A stretch of 64,000 nucleotides of DNA, taken from contig NZ_JAPZVQ010000011.1 of assembly GCF_027622945.1 (NCBI RefSeq), forward strand, positions 33,856-97,855. The letters are read 5' to 3'. The notes under the pieces were generated by a model. The model made no database searches, had not been told where the DNA came from, and saw only the letters and a list, made by a program, of their open reading frames with translations. Source of the DNA: Glycomyces lechevalierae. Its GTDB lineage: Bacteria; Actinomycetota; Actinomycetes; Mycobacteriales; Micromonosporaceae. The position numbers and the translations under genes were made by a program. Positions 53,597 to 61,267 of this stretch are shown here, piece after piece; position 1 is the first letter of the stretch; the number at the start of each line of letters is the position of its first letter.

Positions 53597-54718
53597 GTGC
53601 TCTTCGAGCTGTGGAAACATCCCCGACCCGACGCCCCCGTCCTGCGGCGCGACGGGCAGGTGGTGGTGTCCTCGCACCGTCTCGCCAGGCAGGTGCTGGC
53701 CGACCGCGACCGGTTCTCGGCCGCGAACGCGCTCGACGCGGTCACTCCGATCCCCACTGACGCCCTGCGGGAGCTGACGCGGCACCGGTTCCGGCTGCCG
53801 GCCACCCTCGCCAACAACGACACCGATTCGCACGAGCGGATCCGGGCCGCGTTCGGCGAGGTGTTCGCGCCCGCGAACGTGGAGGCGCTGCGGCCGTGGC
53901 TCACGGGCCTGGCACGGCGGACCGCCGCCGGGGTCGCGTGGCGGCTGCGCGCGGGCGAGACCGTGGACGTGGACGCGGCGGTGTCCTCGGAGATCCCGCT
54001 CGCCGCACTGGCGCGGCTCCTGGGACTGGAAGTCGAAGCGGCCGTTGAGGTCAAGCGCTTCAGCCGGGCCGCGCTCGAACTGTTCTGGGGCGACCCGACG
54101 CCGGAGCGCCAGCGCGAGCTGGCCGGGATCGTGGGCCCGTTCCACGCACTGCTGCGCGGCTGGACGGCCGAATCGACCGGCGCGACAAGGGAACTGCTGG
54201 AGACGTACGGGGAGGACGCGGCGACGGCGGCTCTGTTCTTCCTGCTCGTGGCCGGCCAGGAGACGACCTCGCAGTTCTTGACGCTGCTGCTGCACCGGCT
54301 GATCGAGGAGCCGGAGCTGCTCGACGCGGCGCCCGCCGCGATCGTCGAGGAAGGGCTGCGGCTGCTGCCGCCGATCACGTCGTGGCGGCGGGTCGCCAAG
54401 GAGGACACCGAGATCGGCGGTTTCGCGGTGCGCGCGGGCGAGTCGGTGCTGGTGTGGCTCGGTGCGGCGGGCGTGGACGAGGGCGTGGCCGAGTGTCCGA
54501 TGCGGATGGTCCCGGGCCAGCGGGGCTCGCGGCGTCACCTGGCGTTCGGGGCGGGCGCGCACCGCTGCCTGGGGAGCCAGTTGTCGCGCATGGAAGCCGA
54601 AGTGGTCGTGGCGGAGCTCGCGCCGCTGCTCCCCCGCTGCCGGGTCGTGGCGGAGCCGGTGAGCGAGCCGAATCTGTCGTTCCGGATGCCGAGCCCGCTC
54701 GTCGTGGCGCGGCGCTGA
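53597..54718 (+). CDS. Cytochrome P450
   Basis: The 373-residue protein is a short bacterial P450. It has the I-helix 'LLVAGQETTSQFLTLLL', the K-helix 'VEEGLRLLPP' (Glu-x2-Arg), and the haem loop 'HLAFGAGAHRCLGSQLSRME' with Cys324. It needs ferredoxin partners, which are not in the window. TAGGCT lies six bases before the GTG (53585-53590), a leaderless promoter. With the divergent monooxygenase pair it may form a small oxidative pathway, but no scaffold enzyme is near. Confidence 0.93.
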   Translation: MLFELWKHPRPDAPVLRRDGQVVVSSHRLARQVLADRDRFSAANALDAVTPIPTDALRELTRHRFRLPATLANNDTDSHERIRAAFGEVFAPANVEALRPWLTGLARRTAAGVAWRLRAGETVDVDAAVSSEIPLAALARLLGLEVEAAVEVKRFSRAALELFWGDPTPERQRELAGIVGPFHALLRGWTAESTGATRELLETYGEDAATAALFFLLVAGQETTSQFLTLLLHRLIEEPELLDAAPAAIVEEGLRLLPPITSWRRVAKEDTEIGGFAVRAGESVLVWLGAAGVDEGVAECPMRMVPGQRGSRRHLAFGAGAHRCLGSQLSRMEAEVVVAELAPLLPRCRVVAEPVSEPNLSFRMPSPLVVARR

Positions 54719-54760
54719 TATCGGATTGCCGCCGTCGGCGTTCCTTGCGAGGCTGGCGGG

Positions 54761-55249
54761 ATGCGTGAATTCCTGGACTTCCGTCAACGTGCCGCGTCCT
54801 ATGTCCTGCGGCGGCTTCCCGGACGGCCCGAGCTCGAGGTCCTGGTGATCCTGCACCGCGACAGTCCCGAAGCGGGCGTGCAGATTCCCGGCGGCGGGGC
54901 GCTGGCGCACGAGACGATCGGGGAGGCGGCGGTGCGCGAGGCGCGTGAGGAGACCGGGGTCGCCGAGCCGGGGTTCGGGGAGGTGCTGGGCAACAAGCTG
55001 ATGCGCGGCCCGATGTACGAGCACGGCCACCAGGTGACGAGTTACTGCTGGCTGCGGACGGCGGAGGAGCGGGACGCGTGGGACCACACGGTGGTGAGCC
55101 ACGACGAGGACGACGGCCTGCGGATGCGCTGCGAGTTCCGGCCCGTCGGCGATGCCGGGATCGGGTTCGGGATGGACCGGTTCCTGCCGTTGGCGGCCGC
55201 GCGGTTCGCGGCGGCGTTCCCGGTCGCGAACGGGCAGGTGGGCGTGTAG
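54761..55249 (+). CDS. Nudix hydrolase
   Basis: The 162-residue protein has a complete Nudix box (G-x5-E-x7-REUXEEXGU) in 'GGALAHETIGEAAVREAREE', followed by TGV. It hydrolyses a nucleoside diphosphate linked to another group; the substrate is unknown. GAGGCT six bases before the ATG resembles the leaderless elements nearby but has G at the first position. The stop codon lies at the start of a 17-bp hairpin. Confidence 0.9.
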   Translation: MREFLDFRQRAASYVLRRLPGRPELEVLVILHRDSPEAGVQIPGGGALAHETIGEAAVREAREETGVAEPGFGEVLGNKLMRGPMYEHGHQVTSYCWLRTAEERDAWDHTVVSHDEDDGLRMRCEFRPVGDAGIGFGMDRFLPLAAARFAAAFPVANGQVGV

Positions 55250-55290
55250 TGCGATGCGGGCGCCGGGGGTAGAGGCGCCCGCATCGCACT
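55248..55290. terminator. 17-bp perfect hairpin overlapping the Nudix stop codon
   Basis: Arms 55248-55264 and 55274-55290 are perfect complements with a 9-base loop. The stem includes the last bases of the TAG stop. It is the longest perfect stem seen in the window and probably ends the Nudix transcript. Confidence 0.85.
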
Positions 55291-55359
55291 GATTCGGCAC
55301 CTATTGGGCCGGTTCGCTGTCAATGTACTGCGCGGGCGCCACCGCGGTGGGAGCGAGCG

Positions 55360-55683
55360 TCATCCTTGTGACGCGTCGAGGCCGGGCAGGTGGGGCAGGT
55401 CGTCCCAGTCACGGGTGAGGCGCACGGTGTCGCCGTCGAGTTCAAGGTCGCCCCAGGGCGCGTAGCGGGTGTCGCGGTGGAGGGTCTCGACGATGCGGCG
55501 CATGAGGATCGGGCCGTGCTCGCGGCGGTGCTCGTGGCCGAACATGCGCCAGTGGTGGCGGCCGACGATGAGGCCGTCGACGACGAGCCGGCCGTCCTCG
55601 GTGCGGGTACGCACGTCGATCACGTAGCGGCGGCGGCTTCCGGGCGCGTGGACGCGCCTGCCGATGAGCTCATCCGCTCGCAT
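55360..55683 (-). CDS. PRC-barrel-like protein
   Basis: The 107-residue protein starts 'RADELIGRRVHAPGSRRRYV' and continues 'GLIVGRHHWRMFGHEHRREHG', a pattern like PRC-barrel proteins that bind RNA or other macromolecules. AGGAG lies six bases before the ATG. It overlaps a frameshifted small ORF upstream. Function is unknown. Confidence 0.65.
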   Translation of the reverse strand: MRADELIGRRVHAPGSRRRYVIDVRTRTEDGRLVVDGLIVGRHHWRMFGHEHRREHGPILMRRIVETLHRDTRYAPWGDLELDGDTVRLTRDWDDLPHLPGLDASQG

Positions 55684-55878
55684 CGCCGGCTCCTGGAATC
55701 TTGCCGATCACCTTGCGCCTGATGCGTTCCCCGGCCGGGCTCGCGGCCGCTCGGGCTGCCTTGCAGGTGATCGAGACGACCGTGTCGAGGTCGGTGACCT
55801 GGCGACGATGTTCCCGATGTCGGCGAAGCCCCCGATCGCGCTGAACACGCCGAGGGTGTAGAGCAGCAACCGCTTCAC
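55670..55878 (-). pseudogene. Small membrane ORF with apparent frameshift
   Basis: The GTG at 55878 has TATCGT six bases upstream (55890-55885), a leaderless start. The frame gives a hydrophobic start 'KRLLLYTLGVFSAIGGFADI' then, after about residue 26, unlikely Arg/Ser/Pro-rich sequence to a stop at 55708. The neighbouring frame continues with a plausible helix 'DLDTVVSITCKAARAAASPA' to 55670, overlapping the next start. A one-base shift near 55800 would join them into a ~69-residue protein. This may be a true mutation, a sequence error or programmed shifting. Confidence 0.5.
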
Positions 55879-55944
55879 CCGAACACGATATCCACAGAGA
55901 GTGAGCGTAAAACCGCGAAGTGTGGCGACTCGCGGGGACGAGAT

Positions 55945-56622
55945 CTACTGGGGGTCGGCGCCGAAGCGGCGCAGGTCCCCTTCCATGTCGAACCATTCCG
56001 ACGCGCTCAGCCGGAAGACCTCGGGGTCGAGGTCGGCCGCCCCGGCGGGGATCCAGCCGAGACGGCGGCCCGGAAGGTCCTTCAGGTTCTCGTACTCGGC
56101 GAGGCCCGGCTCGAGCGGCCACGACCCGATGAGGACGGACGCGGCGATGCCGCGCCGCGCCAGCGCTTCCAGAGTCAGGGCCGTGTGGTTGAGCGTCCCG
56201 AGTCCGGCCCGCGCGACCACGACGGCCGGGCAGCCGAGCTCGACGGCGAGGTCCCGGGCGGTCCAGCCGCCCGCGCCGAGCTGCACAAGCAGGCCGCCGG
56301 CGCCTTCGAGGAGGACCACGTCGGACTTCGCTTCGAGGACCGTCTCGGCGACCTCGTGCAGGTGGAGCAGCGGCAGCCCGCTGCAGCGCGCGGCCGTGAA
56401 GGGCGCCAGCGGGTCCGGGTAGAAGGCGAGGGCCCGGGCGGGCGCGCCGGAGAGGCGCGTGACCTCGGCGGCGTCGTCATCGTCGCCGGTCTGGGCGATC
56501 TTGACGACCTCGACGCTGCGGCCCTGCCGCATCAGGTAAGCGGCGAGCGCGGCGGTGGCGACGGTCTTGCCGACCCCGGTGTCGGTGCCGGTCACCAGGA
56601 CCGGTCCTTCGAAGGCGATCAC
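55945..56622 (-). CDS. bioD: Dethiobiotin synthetase BioD
   Basis: This 225-residue P-loop enzyme closes the ureido ring of dethiobiotin from DAPA, CO2 and ATP. It has 'VLVTGTDTGVGKTVATAALA', 'VVKIAQTGDDDDAAEV', 'DVVLLEGAGGLLVQL' and 'VVVARAGLGTLNHTALTLEAL'. The GTG has TAGGTT six bases upstream, so it has its own leaderless promoter after the repeat region that splits it from bioF. bioB is not in the window. Confidence 0.92.
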   Translation of the reverse strand: MIAFEGPVLVTGTDTGVGKTVATAALAAYLMRQGRSVEVVKIAQTGDDDDAAEVTRLSGAPARALAFYPDPLAPFTAARCSGLPLLHLHEVAETVLEAKSDVVLLEGAGGLLVQLGAGGWTARDLAVELGCPAVVVARAGLGTLNHTALTLEALARRGIAASVLIGSWPLEPGLAEYENLKDLPGRRLGWIPAGAADLDPEVFRLSASEWFDMEGDLRRFGADPQ

Positions 56623-56716
56623 GGGTCCAACCTAACTGTTGAGCAAGCGGCGAAGCGAGCACGGCGGCCGGTCGGCGCGGTCGCGCGGAGGGTGGTGCGG
56701 AGTGGAAGGCGCTGTG

Positions 56717-56889
56717 TGACATGTGATGTGCCATGGGGCGAGGGCGAGTGTGGCAAGGGCGGAAATGCGTGACATGTGATATGCCACCGGCGCTTGGAGA
56801 GTGGCCGGTGGTCGGACTGCGGCGTGCTCATCGCCGCCTGGCCCCTTGCCTTCGCGATCGGGCCGTGGTGCGTGACATGTGATGTACCA
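56717..56889. repeat. Three copies of an 18-bp motif between bioF and bioD
   Basis: TGACATGTGATRTRCCAY occurs at 56717-56734, 56770-56787 and 56872-56889, each preceded by GTG or CGTG, with a fourth copy at 62537-62554. The rest of the gap 56623-56911 has no gene. The motif is conserved against GC-rich surroundings, so it is likely a protein-binding or mobile element sequence. Confidence 0.75.
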
Positions 56890-56911
56890 CTGGGCGACCC
56901 ACAAGACCCGC

Positions 56912-58051
56912 TCACGCTTCCTCGGATTCCGGCCTGGTCGCTGCGATCACCTCGAGTGCCCTGCCGAAGTCGGCCGCGTCGACCCCCGTGTTGATCGTGA
57001 CCCGCAGCCGCGACCGGTGGTCCGGTGTGGACGGCGGCCTGAAGCAGCCGACCGCCACCCCTGCCGCCGCGCAGCGCTCGGCCCAGCCGGTGGCCGCCTT
57101 CGCGTCCCCCGCAGGCGGCGAGAGCACCCCGGCAGCCGGAGTCGGCGCACCGAGAACCTCCGCCGCCAGAGCTGCACGGCGGGCGAGTTCGGTTTGGGCG
57201 CTTTCGGATTCGCTCGCGATCGCCAGCGCCGCGCCGGCTCCGGCGATCACCGCGGGCGGCGGTGCGGTGTCGTAGATGAAGGTGCGACCGGTGTCGTGCA
57301 GGTGGCGGCGCAGCGTGGCCGGTCCGGCCACCACGCCTCCCGCGGCACCCAGTGCCTTCGAGAGGGTGGCCGTGACGACCACCCCGGGATCGCCCGCGAG
57401 CCCCGCCGCCGCGACCCCGCCCGCGCCGCGCGGTCCGACCGTGCCGATCCCGTGGGCCTCGTCGACCAGCAGCAGCGCCCCGTGAGCGCTCGTCAGGGCG
57501 TGGATCTCCCGGAGCGGCGCCGCGTCGCCGAGGACCGAGTACACCGACTCGATCGCGACGATCGAGGGCCGCAGCTCCCGCAGTTGCCGTTCCAGGTCCT
57601 CGAGGTCGTTGTGCGAGAACGTGTCCGAGCGGCCCCCGGCGAGGCGGGCCGCGTCGTGGAGCGACGCGTGGGCGTGGGCGTCGAGCAGGACCGGCCCGGC
57701 CAGCGCGGCCACCGCGCCGAGGTTGGCCATGTAACCCGAGGAGTAGAGGACGGCGGTCTCGGTGCCGGTGTGCCGCGCGAAGTCCGCTTCGAACTGCTCG
57801 TGGAGCCCGGTCGTGCCGCGCACGAGCCGCGAGCCGCCCGCGCCGAGTCCGTACTCGGCGAGCGCGGCCGCCGCGGCGGTCAGTACCGCCGGGTGTCGGG
57901 AGAGCCCGAGGTAGTCGTTCCCGGCGAGGTCGATCGCGGCGGCCCGTGGCCGCACGGTGCGCGTCAGCCCGGCCTTCGAGCGGAGTTCCGCCTTGCGCGC
58001 CAGGCGGTTCCATACGGCGTCGGGCGATGAGGTCCCGACCGGGGCCGTCAT
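56912..58051 (-). CDS. bioF: 8-amino-7-oxononanoate synthase BioF
   Basis: This 379-residue PLP enzyme joins pimeloyl thioester and L-alanine. It has 'LAGNDYLGLSRHPAV', 'GAGGSRLVRGTTGLHEQFE', 'LYSSGYMANLGAVAAL', 'LVDEAHGIGTVGPRGAG' and the PLP-lysine segment 'VTATLSKALGAAGG'. The ATG overlaps the bioA stop (ATGA). The frame upstream continues antisense-like into bioA and was discarded. Confidence 0.93.
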   Translation of the reverse strand: MTAPVGTSSPDAVWNRLARKAELRSKAGLTRTVRPRAAAIDLAGNDYLGLSRHPAVLTAAAAALAEYGLGAGGSRLVRGTTGLHEQFEADFARHTGTETAVLYSSGYMANLGAVAALAGPVLLDAHAHASLHDAARLAGGRSDTFSHNDLEDLERQLRELRPSIVAIESVYSVLGDAAPLREIHALTSAHGALLLVDEAHGIGTVGPRGAGGVAAAGLAGDPGVVVTATLSKALGAAGGVVAGPATLRRHLHDTGRTFIYDTAPPPAVIAGAGAALAIASESESAQTELARRAALAAEVLGAPTPAAGVLSPPAGDAKAATGWAERCAAAGVAVGCFRPPSTPDHRSRLRVTINTGVDAADFGRALEVIAATRPESEEA

Positions 58052-59370
58052 CCCACGACCTCGTCGACCGCCTCGGTGAGGGCGTTCACGAGCAGGTCGG
58101 TCTCGTCGTCGCCGAGGGTCAGCGGCGGCATGAGCACCACCGTGTCGCCCAGGGGCCGCAGCCACACGCCGCGTTCGCGCGCGGCCTGGCACACCGCGAA
58201 GCCGGTGCGCTCGCCGACCGGTGCGACCTCGACGCCGATCATCGTCCCGAGCTGCCGGATCTCGACCACGCCGTCCTTGGCGCCCACCGGTTCCAGCAGT
58301 TTCGTGAGCCGTTCGCCGAGCCGGACGGCCTGGCCGACGACGTCCTGCTCCCCCATGACGCGCAGGTTCGCCAGCGCGGCGGCGCAGCACAGGGGGTTCG
58401 CGGTGTAAGTGTGGCCGTGGAAGAAGGTGCGCGGCGCGGTGTCCCCGGGCCGGGTCAGGAAGGCCTCGTAGACGTGTTCGGCGGCGAGCACCGCGGAGAG
58501 CGGCAGGTACCCGCCGGTGATGCCTTTGCCGCAGGTGAGCAGGTCGGGGACGACGCCGGCGTGCTCCGCGGCCCACATCTTCCCGGTGCGGCCGAAGCCG
58601 GTGGCGACCTCGTCGAAGATGAGGAGCGCGCCGTGCGCGTCGGCGAGTTCCCTTGCGGTGCGGAGGTAGTCGGCGTCGTAGTCGAGCATTCCGGCCGCGC
58701 CTTGGATCATCGGTTCGACGATGATCGCGCAGACCTGGTCGCCCGATGCCTCCATGACGGCGCGCAGGTCGGCGAGCGCCACGGCGTAGCGGTCCGCCCC
58801 GAGCGCCCGGTCGCCGGGCGAGCTGACGCCGATCGTGTCGAGCAGCAGCGGCTTGTAGGCCTGGTGGAAGAGGTCGTGGCCGCCGACGGCGACGGCGCCG
58901 AGGGTGTCGCCGTGGTAGGCGTGGTCGAGGCGCACGAACTTGGGTCGGGAGCGGCCGGTCTGGGTCGAGTACTGGTAGGCGATCTTGAGCGCGGCCTCGA
59001 CGGCGGAGGAGCCGTCGCCGGCGTAGAAGACCTTGGTCAGCGGCGGCCCGTCCGACTTGGGCGCCAGGTCGATGAGCGCTTCGGAGAGTTCGATGCCGGG
59101 GGTGTGGGTGGTGCCGAGGAACGTGGAGTGGTCGAGCTTGGCGAGCTGGGCGGTGATGGCGGCGTTGATGTCGGGGTGGCCGTGGCCGAGTGTGGTGGTC
59201 CACAGTGAGGAGACGCCGTCGAGGTAGCGGCGGCCGTCCACGTCGATGAGCCAGGGGCCCTCGGCGCGGTCGACGACGACGGGCCGGTCCTCGGTCCAGT
59301 TGGCGTGCTGGGTGAAGGGGTGCCACACGGTCGATGCGTCGCGGGCGGTCCATTCGGCGCTGGCGGTCAT
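58048..59370 (-). CDS. bioA: DAPA aminotransferase BioA
   Basis: The 440-residue class III PLP aminotransferase uses S-adenosylmethionine as amino donor to make 7,8-diaminopelargonate. BioA-specific parts are 'TVWHPFTQHANW', 'LIDVDGRRYLDGVSSLW', 'GDGSSAVEAALKIAYQY', 'HGDTLGAVAVGG', 'LIFDEVATGFGRTGKMWA' and the lysine segment 'LLTCGKGITGGYLPLS'. AAGGAG lies eight bases before the ATG. It is the first gene of bioA-bioF(-bioD). Confidence 0.93.
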   Translation of the reverse strand: MTASAEWTARDASTVWHPFTQHANWTEDRPVVVDRAEGPWLIDVDGRRYLDGVSSLWTTTLGHGHPDINAAITAQLAKLDHSTFLGTTHTPGIELSEALIDLAPKSDGPPLTKVFYAGDGSSAVEAALKIAYQYSTQTGRSRPKFVRLDHAYHGDTLGAVAVGGHDLFHQAYKPLLLDTIGVSSPGDRALGADRYAVALADLRAVMEASGDQVCAIIVEPMIQGAAGMLDYDADYLRTARELADAHGALLIFDEVATGFGRTGKMWAAEHAGVVPDLLTCGKGITGGYLPLSAVLAAEHVYEAFLTRPGDTAPRTFFHGHTYTANPLCCAAALANLRVMGEQDVVGQAVRLGERLTKLLEPVGAKDGVVEIRQLGTMIGVEVAPVGERTGFAVCQAARERGVWLRPLGDTVVLMPPLTLGDDETDLLVNALTEAVDEVVG

Positions 59371-59876
59371 CGCTCGACTCCTTAGACGGTTCCTACAAAG
59401 CTCATTGGAGGATACCGCCGGGCCCGGGCCTCCGAGCAGGGGTGCGCCGGCGATCTCATCGAGGCGAAGCATGCGAGTCGTGCGTTGACGCTGCCGCGCT
59501 GCTCCCTTGACACCACCGTTATCGAACCGAGGCCGCCGCCTCCCGGGCGGGGCGGGAGGCGTAGCTTTGTGCGGTCATTACGGACCCACCTGCTCCGTCC
59601 GGGTTTTTACACTTTGAACACAGTGGGACGCTTGACAACCACATGCGCCAGGGGCAGACTGGTGACACTTGCGGCAATCGCGGAGGATTGTCACTTACCG
59701 CCCTTCAGGTATGAACGCACTTCGGAGGCGGAGGCTCGGCGAACCCCTGCGCCGGCACGGTCCCTGCCGTGTCCGACGCCGACCGCGCCGCACCCCGACC
59801 CCGTGGCGGCAGGCTGCGACGGTGCAGACCGGCACCCGAGGCCGACGCTCGCGGAGCCGAGAACGAGGAAGGCCCA
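59371..59876. other. Intergenic region between bioA and the MFS gene
   Basis: The 506-base gap holds a hairpin (59537-59544/59554-59561, 8-bp stem), a consensus -35 TTGACA (59632-59637) with CAGACT 17 bases on (59655-59660) as a possible plus-strand promoter, and an AT-richer patch before it. No gene was supported. A long leader of about 210 bases would precede the MFS start, and it shows no known riboswitch pattern that I recognise. Confidence 0.4.
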
Positions 59877-61178
59877 GTGTCGAACCAGAACCCCCCGCCG
59901 GCTCCGGCCGGACCCGCCGACGACGCTTCCGAATCCGACCGCAAGCCGTCGTTCTCCCAGGTCTTCGGCGACCGCGAGGCCGCCGCGTTCCTCCTGGCGT
60001 TCTGCCTCTCGAACGCCGGCGCCATGCTCAACCGCGTCGCCGTCACCTTCCTCGTGTGGCAGCACACCCAGTCCTCCGCGCTCGCCGCCGCCTCGTTCGC
60101 GATCAGCTTCGCCCCCTACCTCGGCCTCGCCCAAGTCCTCGGGGCCATTGTGGACCGGTACGCGTACCGGAACGTCATGATCGTGTGCGACGTGCTCCGC
60201 GCCGGCCTCATCGCGCTCCTCCTCATCCCCGGCCTCCCGATCGCGGCGATGATCGCCATCGTCTTCGCCGTCGCCGCCGTCCAGCCCGCGTACAACGCCG
60301 CCCGCGTCGCGACCCTCGCGCAGATCCTCACCGGCGACGCCCTCTCGGTCGCCATCGCGCTCACCTTCAGCGCCGCCGCGACCGCCCAGATCATCGGCTA
60401 CCTCGCGGGCGGCCTCCTCGCCGCGATCGACCCGCACGTCGCGCTCGCGATCAACGCCGGCCTGTTCGTGGTCAGCGCGATCGCGATCAGCATCCTCGTC
60501 CAGTACCGGCCCTCCGTGAACAAGCGCGAAGAGCGCCGCCACGTGCTCACCGAGACCGCCGACGGCCTGCGGATGCTGCGCGACAACAAGGTCCTGCGCA
60601 CCGTCTCGTTCGGGATCTGGGGCCTGTTCGCGCTCACCGCCGTCCCCGAGGGCGTCGCGGTCCTCTGGTCGGCGCACCTGCACGCGGACTCGAAGACGCA
60701 GGGCCTCATCATGGCCGTCGACGCCGCCGCCGCCGTGATCGCGACGCTCCTGTTCACGCGGTTCGTGCGGCCCTCGGTGCGGGACAGGCTCATCCGGCCG
60801 CTCGCGTTCATCGGCCCAGCCGTCCTGACGAGCGCGCTGCTCGACCCGCCGCTCGCCGGGGTGCTCCTCATCGCGGTCGGCGCGGGCGTCGCGAACATGA
60901 TCATGGCCCCGATGAACGCGACCCTCGCGCAGTGCATCCCCGACGGCTGGCGCGGCCGCGTCGTCGCCGCCGCCAACTCCGGTCTCCAACTGTGCCAAGG
61001 CATCGCCATCGCCGGGGTCGGCCTCGTCGTCGAGCTCGGCGCGTCCCTGCCGTACGTCGTGGGCGCCTGGGGCCTCATCGGGTTCCTCATCCAGTACCTG
61101 GTCACCCGCAACTGGCCCGCGCCCGAGGAGATCGAGGCCGCGAAGGCCGCGGCCGCGCCCCCGCCCGCCGCCGCCTGA
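59877..61178 (+). CDS. MFS transporter
   Basis: The 433-residue protein has about 11-12 transmembrane helices and the MFS_3-like start 'FGDREAAAFLLAFCLSNAGAMLNRVAVTFLVW'-type first helix (seen in parts), 'GAIVDRYAYRNVMIVCDVLRAGL' after helix 2 and 'ADGLRMLRDNKVLRTVSFG' in the central loop. This subgroup often exports drugs or macrolides; the substrate is unknown. GAGGAAGG precedes the GTG at 59877; an upstream in-frame start adds a low-complexity extension without a ribosome site. Confidence 0.85.
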   Translation: MSNQNPPPAPAGPADDASESDRKPSFSQVFGDREAAAFLLAFCLSNAGAMLNRVAVTFLVWQHTQSSALAAASFAISFAPYLGLAQVLGAIVDRYAYRNVMIVCDVLRAGLIALLLIPGLPIAAMIAIVFAVAAVQPAYNAARVATLAQILTGDALSVAIALTFSAAATAQIIGYLAGGLLAAIDPHVALAINAGLFVVSAIAISILVQYRPSVNKREERRHVLTETADGLRMLRDNKVLRTVSFGIWGLFALTAVPEGVAVLWSAHLHADSKTQGLIMAVDAAAAVIATLLFTRFVRPSVRDRLIRPLAFIGPAVLTSALLDPPLAGVLLIAVGAGVANMIMAPMNATLAQCIPDGWRGRVVAAANSGLQLCQGIAIAGVGLVVELGASLPYVVGAWGLIGFLIQYLVTRNWPAPEEIEAAKAAAAPPPAAA

Positions 61179-61267
61179 ACCCCGCGGAGCCTGCCGCCGC
61201 GCCCCCGGGCCGGGAGCTAGGCTCGTCTCGGCACCGCTAGAGGCCGGGAAGCAACAGGAGCACCAAC

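Noticed and set aside
54749..54754. GAGGCT six bases before the Nudix start as a leaderless -10
   Set aside because: It lacks the T of TANNNT; left as a remark in the gene entry.
56632..56904. Short minus-strand frames encoding repeated 'WHITCHA'-like peptides
   Set aside because: The similarity comes from the repeated DNA motif read in different frames, not from a repeated protein.
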